This document shows, piece after piece, positions 18,929 to 26,858 of a stretch of 64,000 nucleotides of DNA; the first letter of the stretch is position 1, and each line of letters begins with the position of its first letter. Source of the stretch: Lysobacter oculi (lineage in GTDB: Bacteria; Pseudomonadota; Gammaproteobacteria; Xanthomonadales; Xanthomonadaceae); NCBI RefSeq assembly GCF_003293695.1, contig NZ_CP029556.1, positions 2,490,001-2,554,000 on the forward strand. Direction: 5' to 3'. Under the pieces are notes generated by a model. It saw only the letters and a list, made by a program, of their open reading frames with translations, did not search any database and was not told where the DNA came from. The translations under genes were made by a program, and so were the position numbers.

Positions 18929-18951
18929 AACGATCCTCCCGCTGAACAACG

Positions 18952-18980
18952 AATGCCTCGTCTAGACGGGGCATTGTTAT
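18952..18980 (+). terminator. Terminator after the Gln/Asn/Gly-rich gene
   Basis: AATGCCTCGTC pairs with GACGGGGCATT (one G-T pair) and is followed by GTTATTT. The following stretch to 19236 (about 255 bp) holds no recognisable gene, only the leader of ku. Confidence 0.6.
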
Positions 18981-19236
18981 TTGCGCGGTATTCTTGTCCA
19001 CGGAATGGCGTACGTCTGCTGATTATTGAGGTCGCAGTCTGACCTTGGCCGAATCCAGGTTTTGCTGTGCTGCCATCGCGGCAGTTTTTCCCAGGCGATT
19101 TCGGCGCGCCTTGTCGGCATGCAAGCATGTTGGCGGGAGAATCCCCACGCCAAGCTGATGGCATCTCCGGCCGTGGGTGACACCGATTTCACACGGTCGG
19201 TCCTACAAGTGGGTTCTCACACGTTGGAACATCTAC

Positions 19237-20155
19237 ATGGCCCGCCCGATCTGGACCGGATCGCTGTCGTTCGGTCTGCTCAACATCCCCGTGTCTCTGA
19301 TGTCCGGCGAACGCCGAACGGATCTGAGTTTCCGAATGCTCGACTCCCGCGACAAAAAGCCCATCCGTTTCGAGCGGGTGAACGCGGACACCGGCGAGGA
19401 GGTGCCGTGGAAGGACATCGTCAAGGCTTTCGAGTATGACAAAGGCAGCTACGTCGTCATCGAGAAAGAGGACATCGCGGCTGCAGCGCCCGAATCGCAT
19501 GAGTCGGTGGATGTGGAAACCTTCGTAGACGCTGCCAGCATCAACCTGCGCTACTTCGAGAAGCCCTACGTACTGGTGCCCGGCAAGAAGGCCGAGAAGG
19601 GTTACGTGCTTTTGCGTGAGACCCTGAAGAAGTCAAGGAAAGGTGGGCATCGCCCGCGTGGTCATACGCACGCGGGAGTATATGTGCGCCGTCATGCCCG
19701 ACGGGGACGCGCTGGTGTTGATCCTCCTGCGCTATCCGCAAGAGCTGGTCGAGTTCGACGAATACAAGCTTCCCGAGGGCAAGCCGGCCGATTACCGCCT
19801 GGCGCCCAAAGAACTTGAGATGGCCGAGCAGCTCATAGATTCGATGACATCCGAATGGAATCCGGCCGACTACCACGACGAGTTCCGATCACGGCTGTCG
19901 GACATCATCAAGAAGCGCATCAAGTCCGCCGGCGCCACCACCACGTTCGAAGAGCCCGAGCCGCGCGAAGACGCCGCCACCAACGTGGTGGACTTCATGT
20001 CGCTGCTCCAACAGAGCTTGGACACGAAGAAGCGCACGCCGGCCAAGGGCGCAGCCAAGAAAGCAGAAGCCAATTCCCCGGCTAAAGCGGCCAAAGCGCC
20101 CGCAAAGAAAGCCAGCAAGGCCACCAAGAAATCCAGTGCCCGCAAGGCTTCCTGA
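19237..20155 (+). pseudogene. ku: Ku protein of bacterial NHEJ, +1 frameshift
   Basis: Ku homodimers bind double-strand DNA ends and recruit LigD. The first part (MARPIWTGSLSFGLLNIPVS to LLRETLKKS) is in one frame; the rest (VGIARVVIRTREYMCAVMPDG to a Lys/Ala-rich tail) is in the next. The expected junction K-V-G-I-A-R is restored if one A is removed from the AAA at 19639-19641. The corrected gene has 306 codons, close to the family norm. The lysine-rich tail is typical of DNA-end-binding Ku. Sequence error, genuine inactivation or slippage on the A-run are all possible. It is upstream of the DUF3606 and ligD genes on the same strand. Confidence 0.9.
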
Positions 20156-20179
20156 TTCACCACCGAAGGAGAAATATCC

Positions 20180-20356
20180 ATGTCCGACAACAAGAGCAAG
20201 ACCGGTTCCCCAGACCGGGATCGCATCAACCTGAGCGAGGACTACGAGGTCCAATACTGGACCAAGGAATTGGGCATCTCCGAGAAGGAGCTGCGAGATG
20301 TCATCCAGGCGGTGGGCAATACCTCCAAAGCGGTTCGGGAGCATCTGGGCAAGTAG
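20180..20356 (+). CDS. DUF3606 domain small protein
   Basis: A 58-aa product (MSDNKSKTGSPDRDRINLSE), with AAGGAGAAATATCC as ribosome-binding region. The body DYEVQYWTKELGISEKELRDVIQAVGNTSKAVREHL is the DUF3606 pattern, a small helical protein that resembles a helix-turn-helix unit. It lies between ku and ligD, 24 bp from the first and 9 bp from the second, so it is very probably co-expressed with the NHEJ genes. A part in end-joining is unproven. Confidence 0.8.
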   Translation: MSDNKSKTGSPDRDRINLSEDYEVQYWTKELGISEKELRDVIQAVGNTSKAVREHLGK

Positions 20357-20365
20357 CCCCACGCC

Positions 20366-22948
20366 ATGAGCCTGACCGACTACCGTCGCAAGCGAAGCTT
20401 CGACAAGACGCGCGAACCGGAACCGGGCAAGGCGGTCCCGAAGGGGCAACGGGCGATCTTCGTGGTCCAGCTCCACCACGCCAGCCGCCGGCATTACGAT
20501 TTCCGTTTGCAGGTGGGCGACGCCCTAAAGAGCTGGGCGGTTCCGAAAGGACCCAGCTACGACCCCAGCGTGAAGCGCATGGCGGTGGAGGTTGAAGACC
20601 ACCCCATCGATTACGCCACCTTTCAAGGCGAAATTCCCAAAGGGGAATACGGCGGCGGGCACGTTGCCCAGTTTGATCACGGGGTGTGGGCCACCGACGG
20701 CGATCCCGAAGAGCAACTCGTCAAAGGCCACCTGCGCTTTGAACTGTTCGGCACCAAGCTCAAGGGCGGCTGGCATCTGGTGCGCTCAGGCAAACCCGCC
20801 AAGCAACCACAGTGGCTGCTGTTCAAAGACAAGGACGACTACGCCGGCACGCTGGAAGCCGACGATCTGCTCGCCGACGTGGCAGAGGCGCCGGCCGCGG
20901 ATCTCAAGCGCGCGGGCTCCGGCAAGACGAACAAGAAGAAGCTGACGGCGGTCCCTGCGAAAAAGGGACGCAAGAAGGATTGGGCGAAGAAAGCCTCCGC
21001 TTTGCCCAAGGCCAAGAAGGGCGCCGCCCCCGCAGGGCCGTTCGAGCCCCAACTTGCCAAACTGGGCAACTCGCCGCCCGAAGGCGAGCAGTGGATCCAC
21101 GAGCTCAAGTGGGACGGCTACCGCATCCTGGCCACCATCGCCAGGGGCGAAGTGAGGTTGTGGTCGCGCAACGCGCTGGAATGGACCGCGAAGATTCCCG
21201 AGATCCGCGACGCGGTTGCAGCGCTGGGCCTCGAGTCCGGGGCGCTGGACGGTGAGCTCATCGCCGGCAGCGGCACCAAGCAGGACTTCAACCTGCTCCA
21301 GTCCACACTGTCAGGCGAACGCCAGGGCAAGCTGGCCTATGTGCTGTTCGACGTGCTCCACCTCAACGGGGTGGACCTCTCGGGCGCACCGCTCCTCGAG
21401 CGCAAAGCGTTGCTCCAAGAACTTCTGGACGACGCACCGGCCCACTTGGCATTCAGTTCTCACATTGAGGGCGACGGGGACGCAGCTTTCAAGCTCGCGG
21501 GGGATCGCCACTTCGAAGGCATCATCTCCAAACGCGCCGACCGTCCTTACCACGGTGGTCGGAGCGAGGATTGGCGCAAGACCAAGCAGCTGGTCAGTGA
21601 TGAATTCGCGGTGGTGGGCTACACCGCTCCGAAGGGCAGCCGAACCGGGTTCGGATCACTGCTGTTGGCCAAGCCGGATGCCGAGCACGGCTGGCGCTAC
21701 GTGGGCCGTGTGGGAACCGGTTTCAACGACGAACTGATGCGCGAGGTCACTAAGAAGCTGGCCAAGCGTGGGGGCAAGAAGCCCACCGCGTTCGTGGGAA
21801 CCACCGACACCGACTTGCGCACCGCCACCTGGTTTGCCCCGCGCTTTGTGGTCGAGGTGTTTTTTCGCGGCATCGGCCGGCAGGACCTGTTGCGCCAGCC
21901 CTCGCTCAAGGCCATTCGCCCCGACAAGGACGTGGCGGATCTGGCCGACAGCGACCGGGCAGAAAAGCCCGCCAAGGCACCGAGCCTGGCTAAAGCCGCC
22001 AAGGTCAGTAAGGCGACCAAGTCCACCAAGGCCGGCAAAACAGCAGCGAAAGCTGGCAAGAAGGGCGCCACAACGGCGGATCTGCCCAAGCTCTCCAGTC
22101 CCACGAAGATCCTGTTCCCCGACAGTCGTATCACGAAGCAAGACGTGTGGGACTACTACTTGGCGGTGGCCGACCACTTGTTGCCGGAGATTGCTGGGCG
22201 GCCGCTGTCCATAATCCGGTGCCCGGCGGGCATCGAGCGGCCGTGCTTCTTCCAGAAGCACCTGACCGCGGGGCTGGAGCGGGTGGACACCGTCAAGCTC
22301 AAGGAGGAATCCGGCGCTAACGCGGATTACCTGGTGGTGGAAGACCTGCCGGGGTTGATGGAGCTGGTGCAGTTCAACGCGCTGGAGTTTCACCCGTGGG
22401 GCTCGCACGCCCAAGATCCCGATCGCGCTGACCGGGTGGTGTTCGACCTCGATCCCGGTGAGGGCGTGCCGTTCTCGGAGATCAGGAAGGCGGCGACGGA
22501 CATCCGCAAGCTGCTGGAACAGCTGGAAATGGAATCGTTCCTGCGCGTGTCTGGCGGCAAGGGCCTCCACGTGGTGGTGCCCTTGAATCCGGGGTGCGAT
22601 TGGGATCTTACCAAGCGCTTCGCGCACGGTTTCGCCGACGCGCTGGCCCGTTCGGAGCCGGACCGCTTCCTATCCACCGCAACCAAGAGCAAACGCAACA
22701 AGCGGATCTTTGTGGACTACCTGCGCAACGGGCGGGGCGCCACCGCGGTGGCCTCCTACTCTATGCGGGGGCGCGCCGGTGCGCCCGTCGCCCTGCCGCT
22801 GGCCTGGAGCGAGCTATCTAAGCTAGATAAGGCGAATGCGTTCTCGATCAAGGACGTGCCCGCCAGACTGAAGCGCAGGCGGAAAGACCCATGGGAAGAC
22901 ATCGGAAGAATCAAACAGAACCTCGCACGTTGGGCGCATAACGAATAG
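20366..22948 (+). CDS. ligD: Multifunctional DNA ligase D (PE-LIG-POL)
   Basis: An 860-aa protein with all three NHEJ activities. The N-terminal phosphoesterase (about 30-170; HHASRRHYDFRLQ, GEYGGG) trims 3' ends. The central ATP-dependent ligase (about 225-530) has its nucleotidyl Lys248 in KWDGYR and a GIISKR motif. The C-terminal primase-polymerase (about 575-855) has the metal-binding Asp694/Asp696 in FDLDPGEG. Ala/Lys-rich linkers separate the domains. The domain order matches Pseudomonas LigD, unlike mycobacterial LigD. With Ku it seals double-strand breaks, mainly in stationary phase. Confidence 0.95.
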   Translation: MSLTDYRRKRSFDKTREPEPGKAVPKGQRAIFVVQLHHASRRHYDFRLQVGDALKSWAVPKGPSYDPSVKRMAVEVEDHPIDYATFQGEIPKGEYGGGHVAQFDHGVWATDGDPEEQLVKGHLRFELFGTKLKGGWHLVRSGKPAKQPQWLLFKDKDDYAGTLEADDLLADVAEAPAADLKRAGSGKTNKKKLTAVPAKKGRKKDWAKKASALPKAKKGAAPAGPFEPQLAKLGNSPPEGEQWIHELKWDGYRILATIARGEVRLWSRNALEWTAKIPEIRDAVAALGLESGALDGELIAGSGTKQDFNLLQSTLSGERQGKLAYVLFDVLHLNGVDLSGAPLLERKALLQELLDDAPAHLAFSSHIEGDGDAAFKLAGDRHFEGIISKRADRPYHGGRSEDWRKTKQLVSDEFAVVGYTAPKGSRTGFGSLLLAKPDAEHGWRYVGRVGTGFNDELMREVTKKLAKRGGKKPTAFVGTTDTDLRTATWFAPRFVVEVFFRGIGRQDLLRQPSLKAIRPDKDVADLADSDRAEKPAKAPSLAKAAKVSKATKSTKAGKTAAKAGKKGATTADLPKLSSPTKILFPDSRITKQDVWDYYLAVADHLLPEIAGRPLSIIRCPAGIERPCFFQKHLTAGLERVDTVKLKEESGANADYLVVEDLPGLMELVQFNALEFHPWGSHAQDPDRADRVVFDLDPGEGVPFSEIRKAATDIRKLLEQLEMESFLRVSGGKGLHVVVPLNPGCDWDLTKRFAHGFADALARSEPDRFLSTATKSKRNKRIFVDYLRNGRGATAVASYSMRGRAGAPVALPLAWSELSKLDKANAFSIKDVPARLKRRRKDPWEDIGRIKQNLARWAHNE

Positions 22949-23106
22949 GGGGCAATGTCCGCTTCTGGCCGACTTCTGCCTGTCACCGGCAGGTTGTGCG
23001 CGCCCTCAAGCAAAAATTTTTCAGACCTATAACACCCCATCGAAGCGGGGCAATCCTGCTTCACGCCCAGGCGCTGCGTTCCTAGCGCCTGATGGGGGTC
23101 TAGCCT

Positions 23107-23208
23107 ATGCGCGACACCACCAAGGAGACGTTCTACTGCATTTTTCTCATAGCAGCCGCGGTCCTGGCCTCGCTGCTCAAGAAGCCGCCGTTCGATCGTT
23201 ATCCCTAG
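23107..23208 (+). CDS. Candidate 33-aa single-helix micro-protein
   Basis: ATG at 23107, product MRDTTKETFYCIFLIAAAVL followed by ASLLKKPPFDRYP. One hydrophobic helix (FYCIFLIAAAVLASLL) lies between charged ends, and a strong terminator starts 18 bases after the stop. A G-rich stretch (TGGGGGTC) precedes the start at suboptimal spacing. It is the only readable content of the 22949-23287 gap. It is proposed on composition and context only. Confidence 0.35.
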   Translation: MRDTTKETFYCIFLIAAAVLASLLKKPPFDRYP

Positions 23209-23226
23209 CCATCCATCGGCACTCAC

Positions 23227-23262
23227 AGAAGGCCCGCCCTCACCGGCGGGCCTTCTGCGTTT
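23227..23262 (+). terminator. Strong rho-independent terminator
   Basis: AGAAGGCCCGCC (23227-23238) pairs perfectly with GGCGGGCCTTCT (23245-23256), followed by GCGTTTA. Confidence 0.75.
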
Positions 23263-23287
23263 ATGCCGTCCAACACGAGGATTCAAC

Positions 23288-24244
23288 ATGCACCTGGTCG
23301 AAACGATGGCCTATGCCGGCGAGAAGCCATGGCATGGCCTTGGCAACAAGCTCACCACCCTGCAGCCCATCGACGTCTGGAAGCGCCAGGCGGGGATGGA
23401 CTGGACGATCGAGGAGTCTGAAGTCCGTTACATCACCGGCAGCCAGACAGTCGGAGCGATCCACTCCTTCCCCGAACAGAAAGTGCTCTACCGCTCCGAC
23501 ACCAAGCGTCCCTTGGCGGTCGTGTCGAAGCGCTTCCAGGTCGTCCAGCCGGAGGAAGTGCTGGAGTTCTACCGCGACCTCACCGAGGACGCGGGCTTCG
23601 AGCTCGAAACGGCGGGTGTGCTTCGGGAAGGCCGGAAGTTCTGGGCGCTCGCCCGGACCGGCCAGAGCACGACGCTGAAGGGCAAGGACCAGGTCAACGG
23701 GTACCTGCTGCTAGCCACGGCGTGTGACGGGTCGCTGGCGACCACCGCCCAGTTCACCTCGGTACGGGTGGTCTGCAACAACACTTTGCAGATTGCCCTG
23801 GGCGACAACCGGGGTGCGGTGAAGGTGCCGCACCGCTCGGCGTTCGATGCCGAAGCGGTCAAGCAGCAGTTGGGGATCACCGTTGCCCCGTGGGCGCACT
23901 TCGTGGCCCAGATGAAGGATCTGGTCGCCTGTCCTGTGGATCCGGACTCGGTCGAGGGTCTGCTGCGCCGGGTGCTGGTGTACCCGGGCCAGTCAGGTAA
24001 GGCGCCTGTGGTCAACGAACTGGCGGTGCGCTCTGTGCGTTCCCTCTACGAAGGCGGCGGTCGGGGCGCGCAGCTGGCCTCCAGTCGCGGCACGGCCTGG
24101 GGCCTGCTCAACAGCGTCACCGAGTACGTCGACCACCATCGGCGCGCGCGCAGCGAGGATCACCGTCGTGAGGCGGCCTGGTTCGGCCAAGGCGCGCAGT
24201 TCAAGCAACGTGCCTGGGATGAGCTCATCCAGCTGACCGCCTGA
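23288..24244 (+). CDS. DUF932 (phage/plasmid-like) protein
   Basis: A 318-aa protein. The N-terminal MAYAGEKPWHGLGNKL, the internal RFQVVQPEEVLEFYRDL and the conserved TSVRVVCNNTLQIAL identify DUF932, a family carried by phages, plasmids and ICEs. The molecular role is unknown. It leads a four-gene run (DUF932, YqaJ nuclease, metal-binding hydrolase, RadC-like) seen on many conjugative elements and probably linked to recombination during element maintenance. Confidence 0.88.
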   Translation: MHLVETMAYAGEKPWHGLGNKLTTLQPIDVWKRQAGMDWTIEESEVRYITGSQTVGAIHSFPEQKVLYRSDTKRPLAVVSKRFQVVQPEEVLEFYRDLTEDAGFELETAGVLREGRKFWALARTGQSTTLKGKDQVNGYLLLATACDGSLATTAQFTSVRVVCNNTLQIALGDNRGAVKVPHRSAFDAEAVKQQLGITVAPWAHFVAQMKDLVACPVDPDSVEGLLRRVLVYPGQSGKAPVVNELAVRSVRSLYEGGGRGAQLASSRGTAWGLLNSVTEYVDHHRRARSEDHRREAAWFGQGAQFKQRAWDELIQLTA

Positions 24245-24310
24245 TTACTTTCCCCTTGTTGTTCCCCAACGCCCGGCTTCGTGTCGGGCATTTTGCTTTG
24301 GAGATCTCCC

Positions 24311-25288
24311 ATGAAGAAGAACGCCGCCTTGCGGCTGGTGGACACGCGCACGCTCGACCGGCAGCAGTGGTTGTCCGTGCGCCAGGGCGGCATCGGCAGT
24401 TCCGATGCTGCTGCTGCCGTGGGCCTGTGCCCCTACAAGAGCCAGCTGGAACTGTGGATGGAAAAGACCGGCAGGACGCCGGCCGAGAATGCACCACCCG
24501 GGATGGACGATGCGCGTTACTGGGGCATCTTGCTGGAGCCCTATGTGGCCGTTGCGTACTCGCAGCAGACCGATCGCAAGGTCCGCAAGGTCAATGCGGT
24601 CCTTCAGCACCCGACATGTCCGCACATGCTGGCCAATATCGACCGCGAGGTCGTGGGCTGCCCGGATGTCCAGATCCTGGAGTGCAAGACCGCCGGGGAA
24701 TGGGGCTCGAAGCTCTGGCGGGACGGTGTCCCCGAGTACATCCAGCTGCAAGTCCAGCACCAGCTGGCCGTCACCAACCAGCAGGCCGTTGATGTGGCGG
24801 TCCTGCTATGTGGCCAACGGCTGGAGATCCACCGCATCGAGCGCGATGAGGAGGTCATCGCCCGGCTGATGGTCCTGGAAGCCCGGTTCTGGCAGTACGT
24901 CACCACCGACATCGAGCCGCCGGCCGATGGCAGCGAGTCCGCAGGAAAAGCACTGCGCCAGCTGTACCCCGGTGGCGGCAACACGCTGGACTTCTGCGAG
25001 AACCGCGTGCTGTCGGACACCTTCGCGGAGCTGGTGGTCCTGAAGGACGAGCTGGAGGTGCGCGGCAAGCACGCCGAACGGCTCAAGCAGACCCTGCAGC
25101 AGGCCATGGGCGACGCCGCCCGTGCGGTCTTCGCCACCGGCGAGGTGAGCTTCAAGCGGGCCCAGGACGGCACCGGCCTCGATACCAAGCGCCTGGCCCA
25201 GGACCACCCGGAGCTCATGGCCCAGTACAGCGTCCCCAAACCCGGTGCACGCCGGTTCCTGATCTCGGCCAAAGCCGATCACTCCTAG
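24311..25288 (+). CDS. YqaJ-family viral recombinase / lambda-exonuclease-like nuclease
   Basis: A 325-aa product from the ATG at 24311 (MKKNAALRLVDTRTL). The sequence RQGGIGSSDAAAAVGLCPYK matches the YqaJ start, and CPDVQILECKTAG supplies the D...ExK core of the PD-(D/E)xK nuclease fold. A coiled-coil-like C-terminal region (ELEVRGKHAERLKQTLQQAMG) follows. It digests one strand of duplex DNA for single-strand annealing recombination. No Bet/RecT annealase is visible in the window. Confidence 0.85.
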   Translation: MKKNAALRLVDTRTLDRQQWLSVRQGGIGSSDAAAAVGLCPYKSQLELWMEKTGRTPAENAPPGMDDARYWGILLEPYVAVAYSQQTDRKVRKVNAVLQHPTCPHMLANIDREVVGCPDVQILECKTAGEWGSKLWRDGVPEYIQLQVQHQLAVTNQQAVDVAVLLCGQRLEIHRIERDEEVIARLMVLEARFWQYVTTDIEPPADGSESAGKALRQLYPGGGNTLDFCENRVLSDTFAELVVLKDELEVRGKHAERLKQTLQQAMGDAARAVFATGEVSFKRAQDGTGLDTKRLAQDHPELMAQYSVPKPGARRFLISAKADHS

Positions 25289-25298
25289 GAGAACACCC

Positions 25299-26194
25299 AT
25301 GTTGAAGGGATTTGCGATTACCCCACCGGTGGTGGGGAGGATCTCGATCGGGCGCGTGGTCGAACGCAATGGCATGCGCCTGCCCGAGAAGGACGACCAG
25401 TTCACCCTCACGAGCCAGGTCCAGAACCGAGACGGTTGGTTGTTGCATCCGCTGGACGAGGCACTCCGCCAGCAGGCCGGCGGCAAGCTGCGCAGCCTGC
25501 CGGTCCGGCTGCTGTTCAACGATCCGAGCCTCAACCTGCGGGCGGACTTCAATCTGTTCGACCGAACCACGGGACGACCCCTGTGCGTCGGCAATGGCGA
25601 GAGCTGCAGGAGATTGGGACAAGAGGGCATCGAGGCCTTGCCCTGTCCGGGACCGGAGGGCTGTCGATTTGCCGAAGGCCAGTGCAGACCCTACGCACGG
25701 TTCAACGTGCGCATCGGTGAGGAGGATGAGACCGGCACCTTCGTGTTGCGCACGACATCTTTACATCTTTCAACACGATCCGCACCTTGGCAGCGCGGTT
25801 GCAGTATTTCGAGGCCGTCTCAGGCGGGTTGCTGGCCTGCCTGCCGTTGGAACTGAAGCTGCGCGGCAAGTCGACGACCCAGAGTCACCGTGCGCCAATC
25901 TTCTATGTGGATCTTGTGGTCCGTTCCGGCATGGCGCTGGAGCAAGCGATCACCGATGCACGTCGACTGGACGGGGAACGCAAGCAAGCCGGCTTCGACC
26001 AAGCCGCGCTGGACGAAGCGGCACGCCAAGGCTTTGCCAGCGGTGCGTTTGAAGAGCTGGAGGAAGACGTCCCGGCGGTCGTCGAAGAGTTCTTCCCCGA
26101 TGAACAAGGCACGGCCGCAAAGCCGAATGTGGCCGCACCGAAGGGCCTCAGCGGACGCCTCCAGGAAAAGATCGCCATCGCCAGCACAGGTTAG
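25299..26194 (+). pseudogene. ICE-type metal-binding hydrolase, frameshifted by an 8-bp duplication
   Basis: The first part (MLKGFAITPPVVGRISIGRV) has a cysteine cluster (CPGPEGCRFAEGQC) and runs to TFVLRTT; the second (IRTLAARLQYFEAVSGGLLACLP) is two frames on. The break is an exact tandem duplication of ACATCTTT at 25755-25762 and 25763-25770. Taking out one copy restores RTTSFNTIRTLAAR and a gene of 296 codons. Proteins of this type accompany DUF932, YqaJ and RadC genes on ICEs; the activity is unproven. Such a duplication could revert, so the loss may be switchable. Confidence 0.8.
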
Positions 26195-26226
26195 ACGAAC
26201 CGAAACACTCATCCATGCAAGCGAAG

Positions 26227-26258
26227 GCGAAGGGGCCAACTATGGCCCCTTCGCTTTG
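26227..26258 (+). terminator. Hairpin terminator between hydrolase and radC-like genes
   Basis: GCGAAGGGGCC (26227-26237) pairs with GGCCCCTTCGC (26244-26254), loop AACTAT, then TTTG. Confidence 0.65.
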
Positions 26259-26298
26259 TCGCAGGGCAGATCAATGCATCACCGACAAGGACACCGAA

Positions 26299-26802
26299 AT
26301 GCGACCCGAAGCATCGCAAGGCAACCGGCTGTACGTGAGAAGTGAGTTGCGGCGCTACCGCGTTGCCAATGCGGATGAAATCATCGAGGCGGCAAGGGCC
26401 GTCGCGGGCCAAAGGATGCAGCGCGGGGAATCGTTCACCGATCCACTGGCATCCGGAAGGTTCTTCCAAGACAAACTGGCAGGACTGGAGCGGGAAGTCT
26501 TCGCAGCGGTCTTTCTGGACAAGCGCCACCGGCTGATCGAATACGTGGAATTGTTCCAGGGCACCGTCGACGGGGCCGAGGTACACCCGCGCGAAGTGGT
26601 CCGGAAAGCCCTTCGCTGCAATGCGGCAGCGGTGATTGTGGCCCACAATCATCCGTCCGGCCATCTCGAACCTTCAGCGGCCGATCGGGCGGTGACTTCC
26701 CGGCTGAAGCAGGCACTTTCTCTCGTGGACATCCGACTGCTTGACCACATCATAGTCGGTGGCTTGCAAGCGGCATCGCTTGCCGCTCGGGGTTGGGTTT
26801 AA
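26299..26802 (+). CDS. RadC-like JAB-domain protein
   Basis: A 167-aa product from the ATG at 26299 (MRPEASQGNRLYVRSELRRY), with AAGGA upstream; the longer frame from 26215 crosses a terminator. The JAB/MPN metal-binding motif is complete (VAHNHPSGHLEPSAADRAVT), with the earlier Glu in YVELFQGTVDGAEV. The N-terminal helix-hairpin-helix domain of chromosomal RadC is missing, as usual in element-borne copies. Despite the name, a DNA-repair role is not established. It is the last gene of the DUF932/YqaJ module and is followed by a very strong terminator. Confidence 0.87.
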   Translation: MRPEASQGNRLYVRSELRRYRVANADEIIEAARAVAGQRMQRGESFTDPLASGRFFQDKLAGLEREVFAAVFLDKRHRLIEYVELFQGTVDGAEVHPREVVRKALRCNAAAVIVAHNHPSGHLEPSAADRAVTSRLKQALSLVDIRLLDHIIVGGLQAASLAARGWV

Positions 26803-26811
26803 CGAGATATG

Positions 26812-26856
26812 GTCAGGGCCACTTAGGTGGCCCTGACTGCTTCCTCTTTTCTTTTG
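26812..26856 (+). terminator. Terminator after radC-like gene
   Basis: GTCAGGGCCAC (26812-26822) pairs with GTGGCCCTGAC (26827-26837) around TTAG, followed by a T-rich tail up to 26856. It separates the left module from the tRNA-Met-associated element. Confidence 0.85.
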
Positions 26857-26858
26857 GG

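Noticed and set aside
18587..18949. Apparent multi-helix membrane protein on the minus strand
   Set aside because: The Leu/Val/Ala runs are the complement of CAGCAGGGT-type repeats of the Gln/Asn/Gly gene; no ribosome site.
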